This document shows, one piece after another, positions 37,822 to 46,871 of a DNA stretch of 64,000 bases (the first letter of the stretch is position 1; each line of letters opens with the position of its first letter). Under the pieces are notes generated by a model. It saw nothing but the letters and a program-made list of their open reading frames with translations, made no database searches and had not been told where the DNA came from. Position numbers and translations under genes: made by a program. The stretch comes from an uncultured Tropicimonas sp. Lineage in GTDB: Bacteria; Pseudomonadota; Alphaproteobacteria; Rhodobacterales; Rhodobacteraceae. The stretch is from contig CANLZY010000004.1 in NCBI GenBank assembly GCA_947495685.1, positions 124,001 to 188,000 on the forward strand, given 5' to 3'.

Positions 37822-39126
37822 TCAACCTTCGCGGAACGCCTTGTTGAAATAGTCGGTAAAGGGTTTGAGCAGGTAGGCCATTGGCGTACGCGCATTGGTG
37901 CGGATATAGGCCTCCACCGGCATGCCGGGGATGATGGCCTTGCCCTCCAGCTTGTCGATTTCACCCTCCAACAGCTCGATTTCGGCCCGGTAATAGGACA
38001 CCATCGTGCGGTCATCGGTAAAGGCGTCTGCCGAGATCTGCACAAGGCGCCCGTCCATTTCCGGGGTCGTGCGAGAATCGAAAGCCGAGAAGCGCAGCAC
38101 GACATCCTGCCCGACAAAGACCTGATCCACATGGATCGGTTCGATCCGGGCCGCGATCACCAACGGCCGGTCTTGTGGCACGATGTAGGCGACGGGTTCG
38201 GCCGGGCGCACGACGGAGAATGGCGTGTTCACGGTCATCCCGTAGAGAATGCCGCTGACCGGGGCCTTGATATCCATGCGTTCCAGTCGCGAGCGCAGGC
38301 TCTGGCGGCGTTCGATCAGTTCGACCAGGTTGTACTGAAGGTCGCGCAGCCGGGTGATGGCCTCCTCGCGACGACTTGTTTCCAGCTTCAGGATCTCGAT
38401 GTCGATCTCGGTCATGCGGCCGAGGGCCTCGGCGCGGCTGGCGGTCAGTTCGCCGATCGTGCCGGACAGGCGGGCCCGTTCCCGGCGCAGGGACAGAACG
38501 CGCGTCGCCTGGGCCAGCCCCTTGTCCAGCAGCGTCTGCTGGTCCTTCAGTTCTTCGTCGATCAGGGAAAGCTGTTCGTTCAGTGCATCGGTCTGGGCGT
38601 CGATCCCGGTGACCTGGCTCTCGATCTGTTCGCCGCGCCGGGCCAACTGGTCGGCTTCCTTTTCCAACGTTACCTTTCGGGCCTCGAACAGGCGTTCCTG
38701 GCCCTGGAGAAGGTCGGCGATCTCCTCGCGCTGTGCGGCGATTTTCAACAGCTCCGGGTGGAAGGCGATCTCCGGGGTGTTGTCCCGCTCGGCCACCATA
38801 CGGCCTGCGCGGGCCATCAATTCGTAGAGCTGGCCTTCGACGATCGCCAGTTCCGAATCCAGCACGTTGCGGTCAAGCCGGATCAGGATTTGTCCGGCCT
38901 CGACCCGATCACCTTCTTCCGCCAGAACCTTGTCGACGATGCCGCCGTCCAGATGTTGTACAACCTGTCGGTTCCGTTCAACCTCGAGCTGTCCGCCGGC
39001 AATGATCGCGCCGGAAATGTTGGTTACCAGCGACCATGTGCCGAAACCGCCGACCAGAAGCAGCAGGGCGAAGGTCCCGAGCACCATGTAGCTCCGGCCC
39101 GATGGCAATTTGCGTTGTTCGCTCAC
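37822..39126 (-). CDS. Type I secretion membrane-fusion protein (HlyD family)
   Basis: Periplasmic adaptor of a type I secretion system, linking the inner-membrane ABC exporter to an outer-membrane TolC channel. The 434-residue product has one N-terminal membrane segment (about 12-32), a lipoyl/hairpin region with a long coiled coil (about 115-290, rich in Glu, Leu and Arg), and a C-terminal beta domain with MDIKAPVSGILYGMTV and PGMPVEAYI, typical of the PrtE/HlyD branch. It starts at a GTG overlapping the ABC gene stop by GTGA. No TolC gene is within the window. Confidence 0.9.
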   Translation of the reverse strand: MSEQRKLPSGRSYMVLGTFALLLLVGGFGTWSLVTNISGAIIAGGQLEVERNRQVVQHLDGGIVDKVLAEEGDRVEAGQILIRLDRNVLDSELAIVEGQLYELMARAGRMVAERDNTPEIAFHPELLKIAAQREEIADLLQGQERLFEARKVTLEKEADQLARRGEQIESQVTGIDAQTDALNEQLSLIDEELKDQQTLLDKGLAQATRVLSLRRERARLSGTIGELTASRAEALGRMTEIDIEILKLETSRREEAITRLRDLQYNLVELIERRQSLRSRLERMDIKAPVSGILYGMTVNTPFSVVRPAEPVAYIVPQDRPLVIAARIEPIHVDQVFVGQDVVLRFSAFDSRTTPEMDGRLVQISADAFTDDRTMVSYYRAEIELLEGEIDKLEGKAIIPGMPVEAYIRTNARTPMAYLLKPFTDYFNKAFREG

Positions 39127-40859
39127 GAAACGCCTCCCTGACCGCTGGTGTTCTGGATCTGTGCCGCGTTTTGTACCACGTCCTTCAATACCTCGTCGCG
39201 CGGACCGAAGGCCCGGCGGATGCCGCCATCGAGTACCAACAGCAATTCGCATTCCTGGATTGCGGCCGGGCGGTGGGCCATGATGATGACGGAGCGTTGC
39301 TCGGATTTCATCTGGCGGATTGCCTTGTTCAGCGCCTCGGACCCCTCGTTGTCGAGGTTCGAGTTAGGCTCGTCCAGCACCAGGATCTGTGGGTCGCCAT
39401 ACAGCGCGCGGGCCAGGCCGACGCGTTGGATCTGACCACCGGACAGGCGGCTGCTGGCTGCGGCCAGCGGTGTGTCGTAGCCACGCGGCAGCTTCAGGAT
39501 CATGTCGTGAGCGTCCGCTTTCTGGGCGGCTTCGACGACCAGCTTGGCATCGGGTTTGTTCGAGAGCCGGGCGATGTTCTCGGCAATGGTGCCGTCAAAC
39601 AGGCTGATCCGCTGCGGCAGATAGCCGATGTGCTGCCCTAGAACGTCGGGGTCGTATTGATCGAGCGCAGCGCCATCGAGGCGGATCTTGCCGCCCGCAC
39701 ACCGCCAGACACCGGTAATCGCGCGCGCCAGCGTGGTCTTGCCAGAACCCGACGGCCCGATGACCCCCATCGCCTGACCGGGCGGCAACAGAAAGCTGAC
39801 CATACGAAGCGATGCCTGCGATTCGCCGGGCGGCAGCACGGTGACCTGTTGCCCCTCAAGCCGGGCGGCAGGTTTGGGCAACGGGGTGCGCGGAATTTCG
39901 GGCGGCACGTCTGACAGCAGCTTGGACAGGTTTTGCCAACCACGCGTGGCGCGCTGCAGCAGCTCCCACTGGCCAATGGCCATCTCGACCGGGGCAAGCG
40001 CGCGGCCCAGCAGGATCGAACCCGCGATCATCGCGCCAGCGCTGAGTTCGTTCTGAAGCACCAGATAGGCACCCAGGCCCAGCATGGCCGACTGCAGGAA
40101 CAGGCGCAGGGCCTTCGTCGCCGAGGTGAAGGCCCCGGCGCGATCGGTGGCCGCCAGGTTCAGGTCCATCGCGCGGCCGCGGGCCAATTGCCAGCGGTCG
40201 AACGTGGCTTCGCGCATCCCCAGGGCCTCGATCACCTCGGCCTCGTTGCGCATCTGGTCAGACATCCGTTCAGCACGCTGAGTCATGCCGGCGGCTTCCA
40301 GCGCCGGTTGCCGGGTGCGCCACTGGTTCAACAGCGTCACACAGACCAGAAGTGTGCCGCCGGAAACTGCGAGCACTCCAAGCATCGGATGAAAGATGAA
40401 GATCGCGAACAGGAAGATCGGCGTCCAGGGCATGTCGAAGAACGCCATCAAGGCTGGCGACGACAGGAACCGCTGTACGATTTCCAGATCCCGCAGCCCG
40501 GTTGCTGCAACCTCGGCACCGGGCTTTCCGGTTTCGCTGCGCAGGACCGCAGAAAAGACTCGTGCGTCAAGGATTGTCTGGAACCGGGCGCCGACGCGTG
40601 CCATGACACGTCCACGGGAATAATCCAGCAAACCCATCATCAGGTATAGAAACGCCACGAGCACCGACAGCGCGATCAGCGTCGCTTCGGAGCGTGACCC
40701 CAGCACCCGGTCATAGATTTGCAGCATGTAAAGCGGACCGGTCAACATCAGCAGGTTGACGAAAATCGAGAAGACAAAGGCAGCAATCAGGAGGCTTCGG
40801 CTTTTCGCCCGGGCCTCCCGCAGTTCTCTTTGTCCAATGGCTGTCTCGGATGCGCGCAT
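39123..40859 (-). CDS. Type I secretion system permease/ATPase (PrtD family)
   Basis: A 578-residue ABC exporter half-transporter that powers secretion of an RTX-like or similar C-terminally signalled protein. About six membrane segments (about 20-300) are followed by a nucleotide-binding domain with Walker A GPSGSGKTT (about 372), signature LSGGQ, Walker B ILVLDEPNSNLD and the H-loop MAHRP. There is no N-terminal C39 peptidase domain, as in PrtD-type exporters. AGGAG precedes the ATG at 40859. It overlaps hlyD by four bases and heads a run of six closely packed genes. Confidence 0.92.
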   Translation of the reverse strand: MRASETAIGQRELREARAKSRSLLIAAFVFSIFVNLLMLTGPLYMLQIYDRVLGSRSEATLIALSVLVAFLYLMMGLLDYSRGRVMARVGARFQTILDARVFSAVLRSETGKPGAEVAATGLRDLEIVQRFLSSPALMAFFDMPWTPIFLFAIFIFHPMLGVLAVSGGTLLVCVTLLNQWRTRQPALEAAGMTQRAERMSDQMRNEAEVIEALGMREATFDRWQLARGRAMDLNLAATDRAGAFTSATKALRLFLQSAMLGLGAYLVLQNELSAGAMIAGSILLGRALAPVEMAIGQWELLQRATRGWQNLSKLLSDVPPEIPRTPLPKPAARLEGQQVTVLPPGESQASLRMVSFLLPPGQAMGVIGPSGSGKTTLARAITGVWRCAGGKIRLDGAALDQYDPDVLGQHIGYLPQRISLFDGTIAENIARLSNKPDAKLVVEAAQKADAHDMILKLPRGYDTPLAAASSRLSGGQIQRVGLARALYGDPQILVLDEPNSNLDNEGSEALNKAIRQMKSEQRSVIIMAHRPAAIQECELLLVLDGGIRRAFGPRDEVLKDVVQNAAQIQNTSGQGGVS

Positions 40860-41012
40860 TGTCGCCGTTCTCCTGGCCCGAGGCCGGTTGTCTCCAATTC
40901 CACCCGACGTTACGTTGCCGCCCCATTGGGGCCGGTCAGGTCGCCTGTCTGGTCTGAGTGGCAAACTATGATGAAACAGTTGATAATTCCAATGATCTTA
41001 CAGGAGGAATAT

Positions 41013-41807
41013 GTGCCCAAACGCCTGTGCGCAATTGGATTGTTGGCGGTTGTCACCGGGCTGTCCGCTTGTGGCCCCGCTGCGATCCCCACCGGGATCA
41101 ATGATCCGAACGAAGCGCAGAATCGGCGAGTGCACGAATTCAACAAGGAACTCGACCGGCGCGTCGGGGGCGAATCCACGGTGAAGGCCGAGGCGCCGGA
41201 CGGAGATGCGCTGCCGGATCCGGCAGATGCTGTGCCTGCGACGGATAACGCCAGCCCTTTGTTGATCGCTGTCAGCAACTTTGGCACCAATCTGGATACC
41301 CCTCGCAAGATCGTGAACTCGTTGTTGCAGGTGCGGCCCGGCGATGCGGCGCACAACACGATGCGGTTCGGAATCAACTCCACCATCGGCCTGGGCGGCG
41401 TGTTCGACGTCGCGCGTGCGGCGGGCCTGCCCGATATCGACACCGATTTTGGCGAAACCCTTCATGTGTGGGGCGTTCCCGAGGGCAAATATCAGGAACT
41501 GCCGGTCATTGGCCCGTCGTTCCAGCGTGACACGGCGGGGCGCGTGGTCGATTTTGCGATGAACCCGCTGTGGTATGTCCTGCCCTGGCCCACCAACCTT
41601 GTCGCCAACGGATTTACCTGGGCAGGCGAGGCAACCGACCGGATTCGCTATTCCGACACGTTCGACTCGCTCCTATATGACTCGGTAGACAGCTATGCGC
41701 AGTCGCGCCTGATCTATTTGCAGAACCGCAGGTTCGACATGTCACGTGGCGAGTTGAGCGAAAACGACGAAAGCGTCGATCTTTATGAGGAGCTTTACGG
41801 TGATTGA
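41013..41807 (+). CDS. mlaA: MlaA-like outer-membrane lipoprotein (VacJ family)
   Basis: Outer-membrane lipoprotein that extracts phospholipids from the outer leaflet and hands them to MlaC for return to the inner membrane. The 264-residue product begins with a lipoprotein signal (lipobox LSAC, Cys at about residue 16) and has the MlaA domain (about 25-235): DPNEAQNRRVHEFNKELDR, SLLQVRPGDAAHNTMRFGINSTIGLGGVFD, and FGETLHVWGVPEGKYQELPVIGPS-type segments (about 150-170). Translation starts at a GTG with a strong AGGAGG site five bases upstream. An extra polar insertion near residues 50-75 separates the N-terminal helix from the core. mlaC follows with an eight-base overlap. Confidence 0.92.
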   Translation: MPKRLCAIGLLAVVTGLSACGPAAIPTGINDPNEAQNRRVHEFNKELDRRVGGESTVKAEAPDGDALPDPADAVPATDNASPLLIAVSNFGTNLDTPRKIVNSLLQVRPGDAAHNTMRFGINSTIGLGGVFDVARAAGLPDIDTDFGETLHVWGVPEGKYQELPVIGPSFQRDTAGRVVDFAMNPLWYVLPWPTNLVANGFTWAGEATDRIRYSDTFDSLLYDSVDSYAQSRLIYLQNRRFDMSRGELSENDESVDLYEELYGD

Positions 41808-42405
41808 ATTTAGCAGGCGTTCATTTGTCAGAACTTTCGGACTGGGGGTTGCGGCCATCGCGACACTGCCGCGCAGCGCCTGGGCCCTGAGCACCAGTGC
41901 CGCTTCTGGTCTGGTCGACAAGCTGGTCAATGACATCAACAGGGTCATCAATTCGGGCAAGTCCGAATCCCAGATGTACCGGGAATTCGAGAAGGTGTTC
42001 GTGAAATACGCCGATGTTCCGGCGATCGCTCTTCTCTCGTTGGGGGCGGACCGGCGTCGGGCCTCTGCTGCCCAGCAGAAGGCCTATATCAGTGCCTACC
42101 AGGGATATATCTCGCGCAAGTACGGCAAACGGTTCCGGGAGTTCATCGGAGGTCGGCTGGAGCCGCAAGGTGCCAAGTCGGTCAAGAACTACGTGGAGGT
42201 CAAGACAATCGCCTATCTGCGGGGTGAAGATCCGTTCGAGGTGTCTTTCCTCGTGTCCGATCGCTCCGGCTCGATGAAGTTCTTCAACATGTACATCGAA
42301 GGTGTGAACATGGTGCTGACCGAAAAGACCGAGATCGGCGCGATGTTGGATCGCCGCAAGGGCAACATCGACGCTCTGATCGCGGATCTGAAAAAGGCCG
42401 GCTGA
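41800..42405 (+). CDS. mlaC: MlaC-like phospholipid-binding protein with Tat-like signal
   Basis: Periplasmic shuttle that receives phospholipids from MlaA and delivers them to the MlaFEDB inner-membrane complex. The 201-residue protein carries a twin-arginine-like N-terminus (SRRSFVRTFGLG), a hydrophobic stretch and the cleavage-like SAWA, then the MlaC/Ttg2D domain (about 40-195) with YISAYQGYISRKYGKRF and AKSVKNYVEVKT. I use the GTG at 41800 because GAGGAG lies seven bases upstream; an ATG five codons earlier has no such site. The genes for MlaF, E, D and B are not in the window. Confidence 0.9.
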   Translation: MIEFSRRSFVRTFGLGVAAIATLPRSAWALSTSAASGLVDKLVNDINRVINSGKSESQMYREFEKVFVKYADVPAIALLSLGADRRRASAAQQKAYISAYQGYISRKYGKRFREFIGGRLEPQGAKSVKNYVEVKTIAYLRGEDPFEVSFLVSDRSGSMKFFNMYIEGVNMVLTEKTEIGAMLDRRKGNIDALIADLKKAG

Positions 42406-42439
42406 TCCCGGACCATCCTCGAACTTGCCCACGTGTCGG

Positions 42440-42456
42440 CCGCCCAATCCGGGCGG
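42440..42456. terminator. Short hairpin between convergent mlaC and the PBP gene
   Basis: CCGCCC (42440-42445) pairs with GGGCGG (42451-42456) around a five-base loop, followed by TCGTTGCGTTT. It is weak but well placed, 35 bases after the mlaC stop. Confidence 0.35.
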
Positions 42457-42495
42457 TCGTTGCGTTTCAGGTCCTCTCCTGGCGGGCGGTGCGGG

Positions 42496-44757
42496 TCAGT
42501 TGCGGCGCCCGAACAGGTCCCCCAGGACTTCTTGCAGGACCCGCTCGGCCAGGTTGTCTATCCTTTGGGCAGGTTGCTTGGCATTTGGGGCCGTGGGCTG
42601 TTGGGACGCGCTGCCGCCGCTCTGGGCGGTGCTGCTGGACCCTTGATATTGCGGTGCCGTCTGGGGGGAGTGTTGCGGTATCGCCATCGGCAGCGGCGAG
42701 ACCGGGACACCTTCGTGGATGCGAAGCATTGCGTCTTTCCAGATCTCGGCTGGCAGACCGCCGCCGGTAACGCCGGTCAGCGGCGTGTTGTCGTCGTAGC
42801 CCATCCAGACGCCGGTGACATAGTCGGCGGTGAACCCGATGAACCATGCATCCCGCGCGGCCTGCGTCGTGCCGGTCTTGCCGGCTGCGGGGCGGTCGGC
42901 CAGCTTTGCGCGCTGTCCCGTGCCCGCCTCGATCACCTGATTCATCATGTAGACGAGGTTGCGGGCCGCGGGTTCCGAGATGACCCGCTCGCCAAAGCCG
43001 CCGCCCTGACCCATCAGGGGCTCGTCCTCGCCTTGCAGGTGCAACTCGACCAACCCGTAGGGCATGACCGACCGACCGCCGTTCAGGATGCCGGCATAGG
43101 CCCCCGACATTTCCACCAGCGTGGATTCCGACACGCCGAGAGCCAGGGCCGGGCCCACGGCCAGCTTGTTGTCGATTCCGAAGTCCGTTGCGATCTTGCG
43201 AACGTTTTCGCGGCCCACGGCTTCTGAAACCTTCACTGCCGGGATGTTCAGGCTTTCGGCCAGCGCCTTGGCAAGCGTGACCTTCCCCTTGAATTCGCGG
43301 CTGTAGTTCTTCGGGCAGTATTGCCCCGACCCCGGCACCTCGATGCAGTAGGGTTCATCGACGACCGTTGCCAGCGGCGTGTAGCCAAGATCCATCGCGG
43401 CGGCATAGACGAACGGTTTGAACGACGATCCGGTTTGACGTTTGGCCATGGTCGCGCGGTTGAAGGCGCCCGATACCTTTGTCTCCCGGCCGCCCACCAT
43501 TGCGCGCACCGCGCCGTCGGCCGACATCACCACGATGGCCGCCTGGGCCTTGGACCCTTCGCGCACCTTGGATTCGAAGGTATCGTAGATCGCGGCTTCT
43601 GCGGCGCGCTGAATGCCCTGATCCAGGGTCGTATGCAGAATTACGTCTTCGGTGGTGTCTCGGGTCAGGAAGTTCGGGCCGGTATCCATTACCCAGTCAG
43701 CAAAATACCCGCCGATCTGGCTCTCGGCGGCCCTGCTGATCGTTGCCGGGTGAGCCCAGGCGTCGTCGCGTTCCGCCTCGGTCAGGTAGCCTTGTTCGTA
43801 CATCAGTTTGATCACCGTGTCGGCCCGGTCCTGCGACCGCTTCAGGTCGTTGGTGGGGGCGTAACGGGTCGGGGCCTTCAGCAGCCCGGCCAGCATTGCT
43901 GATTGGCTGGGGTTCAACTGGGCGGCGGGAATACCAAAGTAGCGCTCTGCTGCGGCTTCGAACCCGCGCGCCGAGGCGCCCATGTAGGCCCGGTTGAAAT
44001 AGATCACCAGAATCTCGTCCTTGGTGTATTTCAACTCCAACGCCATCGAGTAGATGGCTTCCTTGATCTTGCGCCAGACCGTCGTGCGGCGGCAGTCGTT
44101 CTCGTATTGCGCTTCGGTCATTCCGGCGCTGGCATCGAAGGGCACACCCAGGCACAACAGCTTGGCGGTCTGCTGCGTCAGGGTCGATCCGCCGTGGCCT
44201 GACAGCGCGCCGCGCCCTTCGCTGAGATTGATTCGGATCGCCGAGGCCACACCACGTGGGCTGACACCGATGTGGTAATAGAATCGGCGGTCCTCGGTGG
44301 CGACAACGGCATTGCGGGTGTGTTTTGACACCTGGTTGATGTCGGTGATCGAATCGAACTGCTCTCCCCGCCAGGCAAAGACCTCTTCGTTGCGGTCCAG
44401 CAGTGTCACGGATCCCCGCACGCGCCCGTCGATCAGGTCAGTGAAGGGCGGCAACTGAGCGTAGAAAAACAGCACCGCGCCAAACAGCGTCAGCCCCACG
44501 ACCAGTGTCGTTCGCCAGGTCAGGCTCCAGATCAACCTGAAAACAAAGCGGAAGAGACCGCGAATCCAGCCGATCAGGCCCCGCTGCTGGCGGGGTTTGC
44601 GGGTCCGCGCGGCCTTGGTGGCCGGCTTTCGCCTGGCTGCTGTCTTGGTCGCGGACTTGGCCGGTTTCTTTGTCTTGGCCGGCTTTCCGGTCGCTTTCGG
44701 CTTCGAATACCGCTTGTCGGCCCGAAGCGTCGGGCGCTTGTCGCCTGTGGAGCTCAT
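42496..44757 (-). CDS. Class A penicillin-binding protein (PBP1A-type transglycosylase/transpeptidase)
   Basis: A 753-residue bifunctional peptidoglycan synthase. The first ~65 residues are very rich in Lys, Arg and Ala (cytoplasmic), followed by a membrane anchor (about 75-105). The GT51 glycosyltransferase domain (about 125-310) has the catalytic Glu in ATEDRRFYYH and the GGSTLTQQ block. The transpeptidase domain (about 400-690) has TGSSFKP (Ser nucleophile), the SLN motif and KTGTT. The C-terminal 60 residues are a Gln/Ser/Pro-rich tail. It is transcribed alone, divergent from glnK and convergent with mlaC. Confidence 0.93.
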   Translation of the reverse strand: MSSTGDKRPTLRADKRYSKPKATGKPAKTKKPAKSATKTAARRKPATKAARTRKPRQQRGLIGWIRGLFRFVFRLIWSLTWRTTLVVGLTLFGAVLFFYAQLPPFTDLIDGRVRGSVTLLDRNEEVFAWRGEQFDSITDINQVSKHTRNAVVATEDRRFYYHIGVSPRGVASAIRINLSEGRGALSGHGGSTLTQQTAKLLCLGVPFDASAGMTEAQYENDCRRTTVWRKIKEAIYSMALELKYTKDEILVIYFNRAYMGASARGFEAAAERYFGIPAAQLNPSQSAMLAGLLKAPTRYAPTNDLKRSQDRADTVIKLMYEQGYLTEAERDDAWAHPATISRAAESQIGGYFADWVMDTGPNFLTRDTTEDVILHTTLDQGIQRAAEAAIYDTFESKVREGSKAQAAIVVMSADGAVRAMVGGRETKVSGAFNRATMAKRQTGSSFKPFVYAAAMDLGYTPLATVVDEPYCIEVPGSGQYCPKNYSREFKGKVTLAKALAESLNIPAVKVSEAVGRENVRKIATDFGIDNKLAVGPALALGVSESTLVEMSGAYAGILNGGRSVMPYGLVELHLQGEDEPLMGQGGGFGERVISEPAARNLVYMMNQVIEAGTGQRAKLADRPAAGKTGTTQAARDAWFIGFTADYVTGVWMGYDDNTPLTGVTGGGLPAEIWKDAMLRIHEGVPVSPLPMAIPQHSPQTAPQYQGSSSTAQSGGSASQQPTAPNAKQPAQRIDNLAERVLQEVLGDLFGRRN

Positions 44758-44854
44758 GGGCGCCTCTGGATCTGTTGACTGCTCTTGTTTTCAGCCTTGA
44801 TAGCCCGGTTGTGACCAAATTGGGAGAGGTGAGGCCCATCATCCGGATTCTGTA

Positions 44855-44901
44855 TGTGCTCAAAAAATGTGCGACGCGGGTGTTTTGTGCAAAAATTGTG
44901 C
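44855..44901. promoter_or_regulatory. Array of four TGTGC motifs upstream of glnK
   Basis: TGTGC occurs four times in 47 bases (44855, 44868, 44886, 44897), each pair separated by an A/T-rich spacer, in the divergent region between the PBP gene and glnK. Because glnK-amtB is nitrogen-regulated in most proteobacteria, an NtrC-type enhancer is plausible, but I see no good sigma-54 -24/-12 element. Confidence 0.35.
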
Positions 44902-45023
44902 AACAAGGGGTGGTGTGACCTGCTTTCGGGCTGCGCGTTTCCTTGATCCCCGGCGCTTCCGGAGGCTGTGTGCCTGCCATAGGCCGCCGGGAAGACGACC
45001 CGGTCAATCGGAAGGGGAGCCAC

Positions 45024-45362
45024 GTGAAACTCATCGTTGCAGCAATCAAACCGTTCAAGCTGGAGGAGGTACGCGAGGCGCTCACTTCCATCGGCGTTCG
45101 CGGCATGATGGTCACCGAGATCAAGGGCTTCGGCTCGCAGTCCGGTCACACCGAAATCTATCGCGGCGCAGAATATGCCGTGAACTTCGTGCCCAAGGTC
45201 AAGCTGGAGATCGTCGTGGCGGCCTCCATGGCCGATCAGGTCGTCGAGACCATCCAGAAGACCGCCAAGACCGACAAGATCGGCGACGGCAAGATCTTCG
45301 TGCTCGACGTCAATCAGGCCGTGCGCGTTCGCACCGGTGAAACCAATGACGACGCGCTCTGA
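45024..45362 (+). CDS. glnK: PII nitrogen regulatory protein
   Basis: Trimeric PII signal protein that senses ATP/ADP, 2-oxoglutarate and, by uridylylation, glutamine; GlnK blocks AmtB when nitrogen is plentiful. The 112-residue protein has the T-loop GSQSGHTEIYRGAEYAVNF with the modification site Tyr51, and the C-terminal nucleotide-binding GDGKIFVLDVNQAVRVRTGE. It starts at a GTG preceded by GAAGGGGAG. amtB follows 31 bases downstream, the classic coupled pair, which is why I call it GlnK rather than GlnB. Confidence 0.94.
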   Translation: MKLIVAAIKPFKLEEVREALTSIGVRGMMVTEIKGFGSQSGHTEIYRGAEYAVNFVPKVKLEIVVAASMADQVVETIQKTAKTDKIGDGKIFVLDVNQAVRVRTGETNDDAL

Positions 45363-45393
45363 GCCCAGGTCCAAACAGGGAAACAATGACGAC

Positions 45394-46746
45394 ATGAAAC
45401 TGACCAAGTTCATTCCAGCCATTGCCGCGGCCGCTGTGCTGCCCGGGATGGCCATTGCCCAGGACGCCGCGCCTGTGGCGGGCATCGATGCGTCCACGGA
45501 CAGCATCTTCATTCTCAACTCGCTGTTGTTCCTCGTGGGCGGCTTCCTGGTGTTCTGGATGGCTGCGGGCTTCGCCATGCTCGAAGCCGGACTCGTGCGC
45601 TCCAAGAACGTCACCATGCAGCTGACCAAGAACGTCGCGCTGTTCTCGCTTGCAGCGATCTTCTACTACCTGATCGGCTACAACCTGATGTACCCGCTGG
45701 GGTCCTGGTCGATCGGCTCCGACGAGACCGGCGGCTATCTCGGCGCCTTCGGCCCGGCCATCCTCGAAGCTGTCGGCATTGGCCGCGACGCTGCCGACGA
45801 CTATGGCTACGCTTCCACCGGTTCGGACTTCTTCTTCCAGCTGATGTTCTGCGCCACCACCGCCTCGATCGTCTCCGGCACACTGGCCGAGCGCATCAAG
45901 CTGTGGCCCTTCCTGATCTTCACGATCATCCTCGTCGCGGTCATCTATCCGATCCAGGCCTCCTGGAAGTGGGGCGGCGGATTCCTCGATACCCAATACG
46001 GCTTCCTCGACTTCGCCGGTTCGACCGTCGTGCACTCGGTTGGTGGCTGGGCTGCTCTGGCTGGTGCCATCATCCTCGGCCCGCGTATCGGCAAGTACAA
46101 GGATGGCCGCGTCCATCCGTACCCCGGTTCGAACCTGGCCCTCGCCACCCTCGGCACGTTCATCCTGTGGCTCGGCTGGTTCGGCTTCAATGGTGGCTCG
46201 CAGCTTGCCATGGGAACCGTGGGTGACGTTTCCGACGTGTCGCGCATCTTTGCCAACACCAACACGGCTGCTGCCGGTGGCGCGCTCGCTGCGCTGATCC
46301 TGACGCAGGTTCTGTACGGAAAGGTCGACCTTACGATGGTTCTGAACGGCGCGCTTGCCGGTCTGGTCTCCATCACCGCCGAGCCGCTGACCCCCGGTCT
46401 GGGCATGGCAACCCTCATCGGTGCCATCGGTGGCGTGATCGTGGTCTTTGCGGTGCCGTTCCTCGACAAGCTCAAGATCGACGACGTGGTCGGCGCCATC
46501 CCGGTGCACCTCTGCGCCGGCATCTGGGGCACGCTCGCCGTGCTGATCACCAACCCCGACGCGACGCTCATGGGTCAGCTGATCCCGATCATCATCGTGG
46601 GTGTGTTCGTCTTCGGCGTCAGCTTCGTGCTCTGGTACATCCTGAAGCTCACGATGGGCATCCGTGTTGACGCGGAAACGGAGATCGTCGGTCTGGACGT
46701 CCACGAACTGGGTATCGAAGCATACCCCGAGTTCCACAAAGGCTGA
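45394..46746 (+). CDS. amtB: Ammonium transporter
   Basis: Ammonium channel of the Amt/MEP/Rh family, 450 residues, with a cleavable signal peptide (ending GMAIA-QDA) and eleven membrane segments. Conserved features include the AGFAMLEAGLVRSKN block, FDFAGSTVVHSVGGWAALAGA-like segment with the first pore His, the GWFGFNGGSQ motif and the second pore His in AIPVHLCAGIWGTLAV. The ATG at 45394 gives the proper signal peptide. It is downstream of glnK and ends in a strong terminator. Confidence 0.95.
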   Translation: MKLTKFIPAIAAAAVLPGMAIAQDAAPVAGIDASTDSIFILNSLLFLVGGFLVFWMAAGFAMLEAGLVRSKNVTMQLTKNVALFSLAAIFYYLIGYNLMYPLGSWSIGSDETGGYLGAFGPAILEAVGIGRDAADDYGYASTGSDFFFQLMFCATTASIVSGTLAERIKLWPFLIFTIILVAVIYPIQASWKWGGGFLDTQYGFLDFAGSTVVHSVGGWAALAGAIILGPRIGKYKDGRVHPYPGSNLALATLGTFILWLGWFGFNGGSQLAMGTVGDVSDVSRIFANTNTAAAGGALAALILTQVLYGKVDLTMVLNGALAGLVSITAEPLTPGLGMATLIGAIGGVIVVFAVPFLDKLKIDDVVGAIPVHLCAGIWGTLAVLITNPDATLMGQLIPIIIVGVFVFGVSFVLWYILKLTMGIRVDAETEIVGLDVHELGIEAYPEFHKG

Positions 46747-46769
46747 CCTCCCTTCCTGTCAGTCAGACT

Positions 46770-46802
46770 GGCCCCGGACGCCGAGCGTCCGGGGCCTTTT
46801 TC
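46770..46802 (+). terminator. Strong intrinsic terminator after amtB
   Basis: GGCCCCGGACG and CGTCCGGGGCC form an eleven-base perfect stem around CCGAG, followed by TTTTTC. It lies 24 bases after the amtB stop and ends the glnK-amtB operon. Confidence 0.9.
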
Positions 46803-46871
46803 ATTGTTCGGGGGGCGTTGCGGCCATTGCCGCGATCCTCCGTCGGTCTTGTTCAGAGAAACGGGCGTGGG

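Noticed and set aside
37408..39141. 577-codon plus-strand frame opposite hlyD and ridA
   Set aside because: Antisense shadow; both minus-strand genes have strong family matches.
40719..41012. Longer start for mlaA
   Set aside because: It would remove the lipoprotein signal from the N-terminus and overlaps the secretion ATPase gene; the GTG at 41013 has AGGAGG.
45310..46737. 475-codon minus-strand frame opposite amtB
   Set aside because: Antisense of amtB; Glu/Asp/Arg/Gly-rich with no domain.
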